In this document: positions 54,071 to 63,093 of the stretch, piece after piece | Numbering within the stretch: position 1 is the first letter of the stretch | Layout of the letters: each line of letters begins with the position of its first letter | Assembly: GCA_913774625.1 (NCBI GenBank) | Contig: CAJYHL010000021.1 | Coordinates: 1 to 64,000, forward strand | Direction of reading: 5' to 3' | From: an uncultured Acidovorax sp. | GTDB taxonomy: Bacteria > Pseudomonadota > Gammaproteobacteria > Burkholderiales > Burkholderiaceae_C | Length of the DNA: 64,000 nucleotides | Translations under genes and position numbers: made by a program | Notes under the pieces: generated by a model | Databases searched by the model: none | Seen by the model: only the letters and a program-made list of their open reading frames with translations | What the model was told of the DNA's origin: nothing

Positions 54071-56653
54071 ATGGTTTTCCTCTCTCGATCGCCCCGGGCC
54101 GCCGCCACGCAGCCGCGCCCATCATCGACCATTCAGCGCAGCGCGCCTGCCGCGCTGGCAATGCTTCTGGCCGGCCTGCTGCTGGCGCTGGTCTTCAGCG
54201 TCTGGCCTGGCAGTTCCGCCCATGCCCAGTCCGGCGCCGCTGCTGCTGCCTCCGCCGAAACGGACGGCAACCCCGCCAACACGCCCATGCCGCCCAGCGT
54301 CGATGTGCTGCGCAAGCAGCTCGACGCCATTCCGCAGAAGCTCTCCGACGACGACGACGGCCGCAAGCTGCTGGCCGACGTCAATGCCATCGGCACCGCG
54401 GCCGAGCAGTTGGCGACCAGCCGCGCGGCCGATCTTGCCGACATCGACTCCCGCCTGGCCGGCCTGGGCCCCGCGCCCGAGAAGGGCGCCCAGGCCGACT
54501 CGCCCGACGTGGCCGCGCAGCGCGCATCACTGGCCAAGCAGCGCGCGGCCGTCGATGCCGACCTGAAGCTCGCCCGCCTCATCATGGTGGATGCCGAGCA
54601 GCGCGGCACCGACCTCATCCGCCAGCGCCGCGAGCAGTTCCAGGCCGCGCTGACCCACCGCATCGACTCCCCGCTGGGCCGCATCTTCTGGCGCAACCTG
54701 CGCAACGCCCTGCCGGGCGATGCGGCGCGGCTGAAGTCCCTGGCGGACGAGCTGCGCGACGCCGTGCGCGCCGCGCTGCAGCCCGACAGCCGCGACACCT
54801 TCCTGAGTGGGCTGGCGGGCGCCTTGCTGCTGGCCGTGCTCGGCACCTGGCTGGCAGAGCGCCTGCTGCTGCGCCTGGTGCCCTCGCGGCTGCCCGGCGG
54901 GCGGCTGCGGCGATCGCTGCTGGCGACGGCTTCCGTGCTGGTCCACACCCTGCTCATCGGCCTGGCCGCGCAGTGGTTCTGGAGCTCGCTGGAAGCCGGC
55001 GCGCCGCTGACCGATCCCATCCAGGCGCTGGCCGACAGCAGCGTGCGTTCCGCCGTGTTCGCCGCCGTGCTGATCGCTCTGGGCCATGCCCTGCTCTCGC
55101 GCAAGCGCAGTTCGTGGCGGCTGACCGGCATCTCCGACGAACTGGCCACGCGGCTGAGCCCCTATCCCTGGTGCATAGGTGTCGTGGCGGCGCTGAGCGC
55201 CCTGATCACCGACGTGAACAGCATCGTCGGCGCCAGCCTGGCGGCCGAGGTCACGGTCCACGTGGTGTCGGCCCTGCTGGTGGCGGGCCTGGTGGCGCTG
55301 GCGCTGCGCCACCTGCGCACGCCCGCATCGCCGGCCACCGCCACCGCCACGCAGGCCGATGGCGATGCCGGCGCGCCGGCCGCCGAGCCGCGCCCGGTCT
55401 GGGTGGGCCTGGTCGTCGCCTGCGCCAACCTGACCACCGTGGCCATCGCCCTCATGGTGGCCGTGGGCTACGTGGCGCTGGCCGGCACCGTGGCGCGGCA
55501 GATGGTGTGGACCGGCGTGGTCTTCGCCACCACCTATCTGGCCTTCCAGGTGGTGGACGACATGTGCGAAGCCCTGCTCTCGTCCAAGGGCGGCTTCGGC
55601 GGACGGCTGCATCGCGGCCTGGGCGTGGATGCCAAGCTGCTCGACCAGGTCGCCGTGGTCACGTCCGGCGCGCTGCGCGTGGCGCTCTTTTTCTACATGG
55701 TGATCGCGCTGCTCGCGCCCTTCGGCACCGGCCCGGACGAAGTCTTCCGCCGCGGCACCAACGCCGACCACAGCCTGAAGATCGGCAGCGTGGTCATCGC
55801 GCCGCAGGCTCTCTTCACGGCGCTGGCCGTGCTGCTCGCCGGCTTCCTCACCATCCGCGTGTTCAAGCGCTGGCTCAGCGACCGGTACTTCCCCAGCACC
55901 TCGCTGGAGCCGGGCATGCGCAGCTCCATCACCACCCTGCTGGGCTACGTGGGCGGCGTCATCGTCATCGCCGTGGCGCTGGCGGGCCTGGGCATCAGCG
56001 TGGAACGCATCGCCTGGGTGGCCAGCGCGCTGTCGGTGGGCATCGGCTTCGGGCTGCAGGCCATCGTGCAGAACTTCATCTCGGGCCTGATCCTGCTGGC
56101 CGAACGGCCCGTCAAGGTGGGCGACTGGGTGGTGCTGGGCACCACCGAAGGCGACGTGCGCCGCGTGAACGTGCGCGCCACCGAGATCCAGCTGGGCGAC
56201 CGCTCCACCGTCATCGTGCCCAACTCGGAATTCATCACCAAGACCGTGCGCAACATGACGCTGACCGGCGCTCCCGGCCGCGTGCTGCTGCGCCTGCCCG
56301 CCCCGCTGGACGTGGACGCGCGGCGCATGCGCGACCTGATCCTGGCCGCCTTCACGGCGCACGAAGACATCATGGACAACCCCGCGCCCATCGTGCAGCT
56401 GGAAGACATCGTGAGCGGCACGCTCACCTTCCTGGCCATCGGCTACGTGAGCAATCCGCGCAACGCGGGCGGCGTGAAGAGCGAGCTGCTCTTTTCCATC
56501 CTCGAATCGCTGCGCGAAGCGGGCATGGCCTTGTCGCCGCCGGCATCGACCACCGTGCCGCCCGCATCGGCGGCAGCGGCAGCGGCAGCAGCACTGCCGA
56601 CCGTGGCCGTGCCTCAGCCCCAGGGCGGCGCGAAGCCGGACGAGGCCTCATGA
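54071..56653 (+). CDS. MscS-type mechanosensitive channel with DUF3772 domain
   Basis: 860 residues. A signal-type N-terminus (ALAMLLAGLLLALVFSVWPGSSAHA) precedes a helical periplasmic DUF3772-like domain. Several transmembrane helices and the C-terminal MscS core follow (VGIGFGLQAIVQNFISGLILLAERPVKVGDWVVLG and the beta domain VRATEIQLGDRSTVIVPNSEFI). It should open under membrane tension during osmotic downshock. The tail ends in a GC-rich Ala stretch followed by PQPQGGAKPDEAS. An Ala/Thr/Ala low-complexity loop (TATATQADGDAG) lies mid-protein. Convergent with the LysR gene. Confidence 0.92.
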   Translation: MVFLSRSPRAAATQPRPSSTIQRSAPAALAMLLAGLLLALVFSVWPGSSAHAQSGAAAAASAETDGNPANTPMPPSVDVLRKQLDAIPQKLSDDDDGRKLLADVNAIGTAAEQLATSRAADLADIDSRLAGLGPAPEKGAQADSPDVAAQRASLAKQRAAVDADLKLARLIMVDAEQRGTDLIRQRREQFQAALTHRIDSPLGRIFWRNLRNALPGDAARLKSLADELRDAVRAALQPDSRDTFLSGLAGALLLAVLGTWLAERLLLRLVPSRLPGGRLRRSLLATASVLVHTLLIGLAAQWFWSSLEAGAPLTDPIQALADSSVRSAVFAAVLIALGHALLSRKRSSWRLTGISDELATRLSPYPWCIGVVAALSALITDVNSIVGASLAAEVTVHVVSALLVAGLVALALRHLRTPASPATATATQADGDAGAPAAEPRPVWVGLVVACANLTTVAIALMVAVGYVALAGTVARQMVWTGVVFATTYLAFQVVDDMCEALLSSKGGFGGRLHRGLGVDAKLLDQVAVVTSGALRVALFFYMVIALLAPFGTGPDEVFRRGTNADHSLKIGSVVIAPQALFTALAVLLAGFLTIRVFKRWLSDRYFPSTSLEPGMRSSITTLLGYVGGVIVIAVALAGLGISVERIAWVASALSVGIGFGLQAIVQNFISGLILLAERPVKVGDWVVLGTTEGDVRRVNVRATEIQLGDRSTVIVPNSEFITKTVRNMTLTGAPGRVLLRLPAPLDVDARRMRDLILAAFTAHEDIMDNPAPIVQLEDIVSGTLTFLAIGYVSNPRNAGGVKSELLFSILESLREAGMALSPPASTTVPPASAAAAAAAALPTVAVPQPQGGAKPDEAS

Positions 56654-56702
56654 CATGCCGCCGGGGCGCTCGGGCCCCGGACGGACAGCTCGCCTGGCGC
56701 GG

Positions 56703-57608
56703 CTAGCGGGCCGTCCGCCCGCGCTGCGCCCCCTGGACGGCCATCGGCTGTGAAGACCACTCCGTCTGTTCGATGAGGCGGCCCAGTTCCTTCACCGCCG
56801 CGCTGCCGTCCTGCCCGGACTCTTCGCCATAGACCAGGAAGTAATCCATCATGGGCAGGGCCGGCAGCCCGTCGCGCTCGCCCAGCAGCACCATGCCCGG
56901 ACGCAGGTTGTCGCAAGTGAACATGGCCACCGCCAGACCGCTCAGCACGGCAGCGCGCAGATCGTGCAGGCTGTGCGAACTGAAAGCCTTGTGCCAGGCG
57001 ATGCCTGCCCGCTCCAGCGCTTCGGTCCCGATCTGGCCGCACACGCAGGGCAGCGGCGAGTAGGCCAGCGGCAGCGAGGCGCCGGCCGGCCGCTCCCAGC
57101 CCTCGGCCGCGGCCCAGACCAGCGGAAGATGCCGCAGCGGAATGCCGCCGCTGACCTCCGAGGTGCTGGCCACCACGGCCAGGTCCACATCCCCCTCGCG
57201 CACCATGGCCGACAGATCGAGCGTGAGGCCCACGCTCACCTCCAGGCGGACATGCGGGCAGCTGCGAGCGAACTGGTGCAGCAGCTGCGGCAGGCCATCG
57301 CTCATGAAGTTTTCCATCACCCCCAGGCGCACGGTGCCCTCGATGGGCGAGCAGCGGAAATGCCGCTCCAGCGCCTCCTGCGCCTGCAGCACGCGCTGGG
57401 CGTGGTGCAGCAGGTCTTCGCCATCGGCCGTCAGGCTCAGGCGACGGGTCGTGCGGCGAAACAGCGGCCGTCCCACCAGCGCCTCCAGCCGCCGGATCTG
57501 GTGGCTGACGGCGGACTGCGTCAGATGCAGTTGATCGGCTGCACGGGTGAAGCCCTGGTGGCGATGCACCGTGACGAAGGTCTGCAGCAATCCGGCATCG
57601 ATGTTCAT
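56703..57608 (-). CDS. LysR-family transcriptional regulator
   Basis: 301 residues from MNIDAGLLQTF; a longer start at 57644 (adding MKFSEFFHDSSA) is less likely. The N-terminal winged HTH is LLQTFVTVHRHQGFTRAADQLHLTQSAVSHQIRRLEALVGRPLFRRTTRRLSLT. The effector domain follows with VRLGVMENFM and the periplasmic-binding-like fold. It is divergent from a DHA2-type MFS gene and probably controls it. The spacer has a direct repeat (57614 and 57658). Confidence 0.93.
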   Translation of the reverse strand: MNIDAGLLQTFVTVHRHQGFTRAADQLHLTQSAVSHQIRRLEALVGRPLFRRTTRRLSLTADGEDLLHHAQRVLQAQEALERHFRCSPIEGTVRLGVMENFMSDGLPQLLHQFARSCPHVRLEVSVGLTLDLSAMVREGDVDLAVVASTSEVSGGIPLRHLPLVWAAAEGWERPAGASLPLAYSPLPCVCGQIGTEALERAGIAWHKAFSSHSLHDLRAAVLSGLAVAMFTCDNLRPGMVLLGERDGLPALPMMDYFLVYGEESGQDGSAAVKELGRLIEQTEWSSQPMAVQGAQRGRTAR

Positions 57609-57613
57609 GGCGC

Positions 57614-57669
57614 TTGAATCATGAAAGAACTCACTGAATTTCACATTATTTAATCATTTGCATCATGAA
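57614..57669. promoter_or_regulatory. Direct repeats in the LysR/MFS divergent spacer
   Basis: TTGAATCATGAA (57614-57625) and TTGCATCATGAA (57658-57669) are direct repeats 44 bp apart, about four helical turns, in an AT-rich 117-bp spacer. This spacing suits LysR-type tetramer binding. It is a candidate regulator site only. Confidence 0.5.
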
Positions 57670-57725
57670 GCCAGGCTTTCCAGAATGGCGGCAACTTTCT
57701 TGGCCACTTTTCCGGAGACCGTCCC

Positions 57726-59288
57726 ATGCCTGACCACCCCATGAACTCCCAGCCCCTGGCGTTGGCCGCCATCTGCCTTGCCGCCCTGATGTTCGGCCTG
57801 GAGATTTCCAGCGTGCCCTTGATCCTGGCCGTGCTGGACCAGGAACTGCACGCCGACTTCCAGGGCCTGCAATGGATCATGAATGCCTACACCATCGGCT
57901 GCACCACGGTGCTGATGGCCACCGGCACCCTGGCGGACCGCTATGGCCGCCGCCGCGTCTTCCTGCTCAGCGTGCTGGCCTTCGGCCTCGCGTCGCTCTG
58001 GTGCGGATGGGCCAGCTCCACGCCCGTGCTCATCGCGGGCCGGCTGGTGCAGGGAATCGCGGGCGGGGCCATGTTCATCTGCTCCATCGCCATCCTCTCG
58101 CACCAGTTTCCCGACGGCCGGGAGCGCGGGCGCGCCTTCGCCGTCTGGGGCGTGGTGGCCGGCATCGGGCTGGGTTTCGGCCCCATGGCCGGCAGCGCCA
58201 TCGTCTGGGCCGCCAGCTGGCACTGGGTCTTCCTCGTGCATGTGCCGCTGTCCGCCGCCACGCTGGCGCTGATCCTCGCCGGAGTGTCGGAGTCGCGCGA
58301 CCCCCAGGCACGCGAGCACCGGCTGGACTGGGCCGGCCTGGTCACCCTGACCCTGGCGGTGCTCGGCTTCACCGGCTTTCTCATGCAGGGCGAAAGCCTC
58401 GGCTGGAAGAGCCCCGCCACGCTCGGTCTGGCGGCCCTGGCCGCTGCCAGCCTGGCGGCCTTCATCGTGGTGGAGCGAAGCCAGCGCCGCCCGATGTTCG
58501 ATTTCTCCGTGTTCGCGGTCCGCAATTTCTCGGGCGCCATCCTGGCCTGCGTGGGCATGAACTGCAGCTACTGGCCCTTCATGATCTATCTGCCCTTCTA
58601 CTTCAGCACCGGCCTGGGCATGGACACCGCCGCCACCGGCCTGATGCTGCTGGTCTACACGATCCCCTTCCTGGTCATGCCCCCGATCGCACAGTGGCTG
58701 CTGCTGCGCTACCGGGCCACCTGGGTGATCCCTTCCGGGCTCTTCATCATCGGACTGGGCTTTCTGCTGATGTGGGGCGGCAGCCTGCTGTCGCACCTCG
58801 GCAGCTGGACCGTGCTGCCCGGCGCGCTCGTCGCAGGCATCGGTCTGGGGCTGACCACGACGCCCGCCACCAGCATGACCACCGCCTCGGTGCCTGCGCA
58901 TCGCGCCGGCATGGCGTCAGGCATGGACGTGAGCGCACGCCTGATCACGCTGGTCATCCACATCGCGGTGATGGGCCTGGTGCTGGTGGCCGGCATCAAG
59001 GCTTCCCTGCACGGGCTGTGGGGAGCCGCGCTGGAACCGGAGCAGCTGCAGGCGCTGGCCCAGCGGCTGGCGGGCGGCGACCTGGCCGGCGCGCAGCAGC
59101 TGCTGGCCGGCCATGCCGTTGCAGACGCGAGCATTGCGCCCTTGCAGGAGGTGGTGATCCAGGGCTTCGGCTGGGTAATGCTGTATGGCGGGTTGGCCGC
59201 CTGGATCACGGCCGGGCTCAGCTTCGCCGTGCTGAGAGAGCGGCCAGGGAGCACGAGCCTGCAGCCCTGCGGCAGCGGCATGCATTGA
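57726..59288 (+). CDS. DHA2-family MFS transporter
   Basis: 520 residues and about 14 hydrophobic helices. The family signatures are LADRYGRRRVFLLSVLAFG (motif A after TM2), GRLVQGIAGGAMFICSIAIL, WRWxF-like WHWVFLVHVPLS in TM5, and the TM7-TM8 region. It has the DHA2 14-helix size. It probably exports a small toxic compound by proton antiport; the substrate is unknown. It is divergently transcribed from a LysR gene. Confidence 0.92.
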   Translation: MPDHPMNSQPLALAAICLAALMFGLEISSVPLILAVLDQELHADFQGLQWIMNAYTIGCTTVLMATGTLADRYGRRRVFLLSVLAFGLASLWCGWASSTPVLIAGRLVQGIAGGAMFICSIAILSHQFPDGRERGRAFAVWGVVAGIGLGFGPMAGSAIVWAASWHWVFLVHVPLSAATLALILAGVSESRDPQAREHRLDWAGLVTLTLAVLGFTGFLMQGESLGWKSPATLGLAALAAASLAAFIVVERSQRRPMFDFSVFAVRNFSGAILACVGMNCSYWPFMIYLPFYFSTGLGMDTAATGLMLLVYTIPFLVMPPIAQWLLLRYRATWVIPSGLFIIGLGFLLMWGGSLLSHLGSWTVLPGALVAGIGLGLTTTPATSMTTASVPAHRAGMASGMDVSARLITLVIHIAVMGLVLVAGIKASLHGLWGAALEPEQLQALAQRLAGGDLAGAQQLLAGHAVADASIAPLQEVVIQGFGWVMLYGGLAAWITAGLSFAVLRERPGSTSLQPCGSGMH

Positions 59289-59325
59289 GAGCATGTACGA
59301 GCAAGAGCACGAGCAGATGCGGGCC

Positions 59326-59601
59326 TTAGCGCCAACCGCGCAGCAGCCCCCATTGCACGCTGGCGCAGGCCAGCACCAGCGCGCCGTAGGTCAGCATCTT
59401 GCCGTCGCGCCCCAGCAACGCCAGGCCGGCCGCCAGCACCGCGCAGCCCACTACGAAATTGATAGCCATCTGCGCAAGCAGGCTGCGGGCTGCGGCGCGT
59501 TTGCGCAGGAAGACCCAGCAGGCCAGCACCAGCAGCACGGACACGGCCAGGGCCGGCAGCAGGAAGTTCAGCAGGTGGTTGGCGGCAGAGAAAGGGCCCA
59601 T
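59326..59601 (-). CDS. Small membrane protein of unknown function
   Basis: 91 residues with about three hydrophobic segments (NHLLNFLLPALAVSVLLVLACWVFL, LLAQMAINFVVGCAVLAAGLALLG, MLTYGALVLACASVQWGLL). The loop between the first two is Lys/Arg-rich, so the N-terminus likely faces outward. I do not recognise it. It lies convergent with the MFS gene and divergent from hemA, with an AT-rich region between. Confidence 0.72.
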   Translation of the reverse strand: MGPFSAANHLLNFLLPALAVSVLLVLACWVFLRKRAAARSLLAQMAINFVVGCAVLAAGLALLGRDGKMLTYGALVLACASVQWGLLRGWR

Positions 59602-59661
59602 GGGAATATGACTTGGATCAAGGCTTCTGCGCAGCGGTAGGCCGGGCCAAGCCACAAATTT

Positions 59662-59667
59662 TATAAT
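59662..59667 (+). promoter_or_regulatory. Perfect -10 element (TATAAT) just upstream of hemA
   Basis: TATAAT lies 8 bp before the hemA ATG, in an AT-rich island within GC-rich surroundings. There is no clear -35 at 17 bp. If used, transcription would start about at the ATG, giving a nearly leaderless mRNA. Confidence 0.4.
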
Positions 59668-59675
59668 GCAGGCTT

Positions 59676-60995
59676 ATGGCAGTCTGGGCCCTGGGCATCA
59701 ACCACACGACCGCGCCGCTCGATCTGCGCGGCCGTTTCGCGTTCGCGCTCGACCAGATCGCGCCCACCCTGCAGGGCCTGCGCCAATCGCTGGGCGGCTC
59801 GCAGCGGCATCCGCAGATCGAGACAGCCATCATCTCCACCTGCAACCGCACCGAGATCTACTGCGCCGGCCAGCAGGCCGCCGTGGACCACACGCTGGGC
59901 TGGCTGGCCCAGAGCGGCGGCGTCAGCCCCGCGCTGCTGCGCTCGCATTCCTACACCCTGGAAGACGGCCTGGTCGCCCGCCATGCCTTCCGCGTGGCGA
60001 GCGGGCTCGATTCCATGGTGCTGGGCGAGGCCCAGATCCTCGGCCAGATGAAGGACGCGGTGCGCGCCGCAGAAACCGCCGGCGCCCTGGGCACCACGCT
60101 CAACCAGCTCTTCCAGCGCAGCTTCGCCGTGGCGAAAGAGGTGCGCTCCAGCACCGAGATCGGCGCGCACAGCATCAGCATGGCGGCAGCGGCCGTACGG
60201 CTGGCGGGCCAGCTGTTCGAAGACCTGTCCGACATCCGCGTGCTCTTCGTGGGCGCGGGCGAGATGATCGAGCTGGCCGCAACGCACTTCGCCGCCAAGA
60301 CGCCGAAGTCCATCGCCATCGCCAACCGCACGCTGGAGCGCGGCGAGAAGCTCGCCACCCGCTTCGGCGGCGAGGTGATGCGCCTGGCCGACCTGCCCGA
60401 GCGGCTGCACGAATTCGACGCCGTCATCAGTTGCACGGCCAGCAGCCTGCCCATCATCGGCCTGGGCGCCGTGGAGCGGGCGCTGAAGAAGCGCCGCCAC
60501 CGCCCCATGTTCATGGTCGATCTGGCCGTGCCGCGCGACATCGAGCCCGAGGTGAAGGCGCTGCAGGACATCTACCTCTACACGGTGGACGACCTGGCCA
60601 CCGTGGTGCAGACCGCGCAGGCCAGCCGCCAGGCCGCCGTGGCCCAGGCCGAGGCCATCATCGACGCCGGTGTGCAGAGCTTCATGCACTGGATGGACCT
60701 GCGCAGCCCCGCAGCGGGCCCAGCCGGTGCCGGCGGCGCCGTGGTGCCGCTCATCCAGCAGCTCAACGCCCAGACCGACGAATGGCGCGCCGCCGAGATC
60801 GCCCGCGCCAAGAAGCTGCTGGCCCGGGGCGAAGACCTGGACGCGGTGCTGGAGGCGCTCTCGCGCGGCCTCACGCAGAAGATGCTGCACGGCACCATGG
60901 CCGAACTGCGCGCCGGCGACGCCGAAGCGCGCGCCCAGACGGCCCAGACCGTCTCTCGCCTCTTCCTGCGCTCGCAGACCAAGAGCAGCCTGTAG
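59676..60995 (+). CDS. hemA: Glutamyl-tRNA reductase
   Basis: 439 residues. First step of C5 tetrapyrrole synthesis, making glutamate-1-semialdehyde. The N-terminal [17 protein letters not shown], the catalytic Cys in [21 protein letters not shown], and the NADPH domain ([27 protein letters not shown]) are all present. The C-terminal dimerisation helices end in [12 protein letters not shown]. prfA follows after 134 bp that contain repeat copy f. Confidence 0.96.
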   Translation: MAVWALGINHTTAPLDLRGRFAFALDQIAPTLQGLRQSLGGSQRHPQIETAIISTCNRTEIYCAGQQAAVDHTLGWLAQSGGVSPALLRSHSYTLEDGLVARHAFRVASGLDSMVLGEAQILGQMKDAVRAAETAGALGTTLNQLFQRSFAVAKEVRSSTEIGAHSISMAAAAVRLAGQLFEDLSDIRVLFVGAGEMIELAATHFAAKTPKSIAIANRTLERGEKLATRFGGEVMRLADLPERLHEFDAVISCTASSLPIIGLGAVERALKKRRHRPMFMVDLAVPRDIEPEVKALQDIYLYTVDDLATVVQTAQASRQAAVAQAEAIIDAGVQSFMHWMDLRSPAAGPAGAGGAVVPLIQQLNAQTDEWRAAEIARAKKLLARGEDLDAVLEALSRGLTQKMLHGTMAELRAGDAEARAQTAQTVSRLFLRSQTKSSL

Positions 60996-61057
60996 CGGCG
61001 CTCTCGCCGCGGCCCGCAGCCTCCGCCTGCCGGGCTGCAGTTTCTCCAGGCCGAATC

Positions 61058-61109
61058 GGCCCCTGGCGCTTGCAGCACGAGCGCCATTCGCTACGAAATA
61101 CGTAGCAAA
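61058..61109 (-). repeat. Double-hairpin dispersed repeat (copy f)
   Basis: Minus strand: TTTGCTAC-gtattt-CGTAGC (perfect first stem), then GGCGCT-cgtgctgca-AGCGCC and AGGGGCC. It lies between hemA and prfA, 21 bp before the prfA start, opposite in orientation to both genes. Confidence 0.75.
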
Positions 61110-61129
61110 CCTCTTCTCTTCACGCCCCG

Positions 61130-62209
61130 ATGAAACCCTTTCTCAGAAGCCAGCTGGAGCGCTATGCCCAGCGCCTCGAAGAACTCGACTTCCTGCTCTC
61201 GCGCGAAGACATCATGAGCGACATGGCGCAGTACCGCACCATCTCGCGCGAGCATGCCGAGGTCACGCAGATCGCCGGCCGCTACGCCCGCTACCGCCAG
61301 CGCGAGGCCGATCTGGCCGGCGCCCGCGAGATGCTGGCCGATCCCGACATGGCCGAGATGGCGCAGGAAGAAGTCGCCGAAGCCGAGGCCGAGCTCCTGC
61401 AGCTGGAGGACGAGCTGCAGCGCCTGCTGTTGCCCAAGGACCCGGACGACGCGCGCAATGCCTTCCTCGAAATCCGCGCCGGCACGGGCGGCGACGAATC
61501 CGCCCTGTTCGCCGCCGACCTGGCACGCATGTACACGCGCTATGCGGCCAGCGTGGGCTGGAAGGTCGAGATCATGAGCGCCAACGAGAACGAGATCGGC
61601 GGCTACAAGGAGGTGGTGCTGCGCGTGGAAGCTGACGGTGCCTACGGCGCGCTGCGCTTCGAATCGGGCGGCCACCGCGTGCAGCGCGTGCCCGCCACGG
61701 AAACGCAAGGCCGCATCCACACCAGCGCCTGCACGGTGGCCGTGATGCCCGAGCCCGACGAGCACCAGGCCATCACCCTGAACCCGGCCGACCTGCGCAT
61801 CGACACCTTCCGCGCCAGCGGTGCGGGCGGCCAGCACATCAACAAGACCGATTCGGCCGTGCGCGTGGTCCACCTGCCCACCGGCATCGTGGCCGAATGC
61901 CAGGACGGCCGCAGCCAGCACAGCAACAAGGCCAAGGCGCTGCAGGTGCTGCAGGCGCGCATCCAGGAAAAGGAGCGCAGCGAGCGCGCAGCCAAGGAAG
62001 CCGCGCTGCGTAAGGGCCTGATCGGCTCGGGCGACCGCAGCGACCGCATCCGCACCTACAACTTCCCGCAGGGGCGGCTCACCGACCACCGCATCAACCT
62101 CACGCTCTACAAGCTGCTGGCCGTGATGGAAGGCGACCTGGGCGACGTGCTGCAGGCACTGGCCCATGCGCGCGAAGCCGAGCTGCTGGAAGAACTGGAA
62201 CGCACCTGA
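61130..62209 (+). CDS. prfA: Peptide chain release factor 1
   Basis: 359 residues. Recognises UAA/UAG. The codon-recognition PAT motif is in [15 protein letters not shown], and the peptidyl-hydrolase GGQ is in [15 protein letters not shown]. The C-terminal [31 protein letters not shown] is conserved. The length equals that of E. coli RF1. The usual partner prmC does not follow; queF does, 13 bp downstream. Confidence 0.97.
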   Translation: MKPFLRSQLERYAQRLEELDFLLSREDIMSDMAQYRTISREHAEVTQIAGRYARYRQREADLAGAREMLADPDMAEMAQEEVAEAEAELLQLEDELQRLLLPKDPDDARNAFLEIRAGTGGDESALFAADLARMYTRYAASVGWKVEIMSANENEIGGYKEVVLRVEADGAYGALRFESGGHRVQRVPATETQGRIHTSACTVAVMPEPDEHQAITLNPADLRIDTFRASGAGGQHINKTDSAVRVVHLPTGIVAECQDGRSQHSNKAKALQVLQARIQEKERSERAAKEAALRKGLIGSGDRSDRIRTYNFPQGRLTDHRINLTLYKLLAVMEGDLGDVLQALAHAREAELLEELERT

Positions 62210-62222
62210 AAGGACCCGGACC

Positions 62223-63080
62223 ATGAACGACAACACTCCTGAACGATCGCAGCTGGGCAAGGCCTCGGCCTATGTCGACCAGTACGACCCGTCGCTGCTC
62301 TTTCCCATTCCGCGCGCCCCCAAGCGTGCCGAGATCGGCCTGGATGGCACCGCCTCCATGCCCTTCTTCGGCGCCGACCTGTGGACGGCCTTCGAGCTCT
62401 CATGGCTGAACGAACGCGGCAAGCCGCAGGTGGCGCTGGCGCACGTGACCATTCCGTGCGAGACGCCGAACATCATCGAGAGCAAGTCGTTCAAGCTCTA
62501 CCTCAACAGCTTCAACAACAGCCGCTTCGCCGATGCGGCCGAGGTGCAGGCCCGCCTGCGCGCCGACCTGAGCGAAGCTGCATGGCGCGGCGCCGCCAGC
62601 CCCGCCACCGTGGGCGTGAAGCTGCTGATGCCCGAGATGTTCGACCGCGAGCCCGTGCAGGAACTGGACGGCCTGCTGCTGGACCGGCTGGACATCGAAT
62701 GCACGCGCTACACGCCCGCGCCCGAACTGCTGACGGCCGCGCACGGCGAAGCGCCCGTCACCGAAACGCTGGTGAGCCACCTGCTCAAGAGCAACTGCCT
62801 GGTCACCGGCCAGCCCGACTGGGGCAGCGTGCAGATCCGCTACAGCGGCCCGCAGATCGACCAGGCCGGGCTGCTGCAGTACCTGGTGAGCTTTCGCAAC
62901 CACAACGAATTCCACGAGCAGTGCGTGGAGCGCATCTTCATGGACCTGTGGATGCGCTGCCGGCCGATCAAGCTGGCCGTCTATGCGCGCTACACGCGCC
63001 GGGGCGGGCTGGACATCAACCCGCTGCGCACCAGCCATCCGCAGGCACTGCCGGCCAACGTGCGCACGGCCAGGCAGTAA
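62223..63080 (+). CDS. queF: NADPH-dependent 7-cyano-7-deazaguanine reductase QueF
   Basis: 285 residues, bimodular (YqfF-plus-QueF) type as in E. coli. It reduces preQ0 to preQ1 in queuosine synthesis. [17 protein letters not shown] is the substrate-binding motif, the catalytic Cys is in [16 protein letters not shown], and [20 protein letters not shown] closes the family pattern. It starts 13 bp after prfA. A GGACCATG context suggests a Shine-Dalgarno at AAAGGAC. Confidence 0.95.
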   Translation: MNDNTPERSQLGKASAYVDQYDPSLLFPIPRAPKRAEIGLDGTASMPFFGADLWTAFELSWLNERGKPQVALAHVTIPCETPNIIESKSFKLYLNSFNNSRFADAAEVQARLRADLSEAAWRGAASPATVGVKLLMPEMFDREPVQELDGLLLDRLDIECTRYTPAPELLTAAHGEAPVTETLVSHLLKSNCLVTGQPDWGSVQIRYSGPQIDQAGLLQYLVSFRNHNEFHEQCVERIFMDLWMRCRPIKLAVYARYTRRGGLDINPLRTSHPQALPANVRTARQ

Positions 63081-63093
63081 CAGCGAGACCTGA

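Noticed and set aside
56569-56591. GCGGCAGCGGCAGCG microsatellite at the end of the mechanosensitive channel gene
   Set aside because: Encodes an Ala stretch in a disordered tail. Such runs are common in GC-rich genomes and there is no sign of phase variation.
59450-59500. Possible seventh copy of the double-hairpin repeat
   Set aside because: CTACGAAATTGATAGCC resembles the first hairpin, but it encodes the conserved-looking helix of the small membrane protein and the second hairpin does not pair well.
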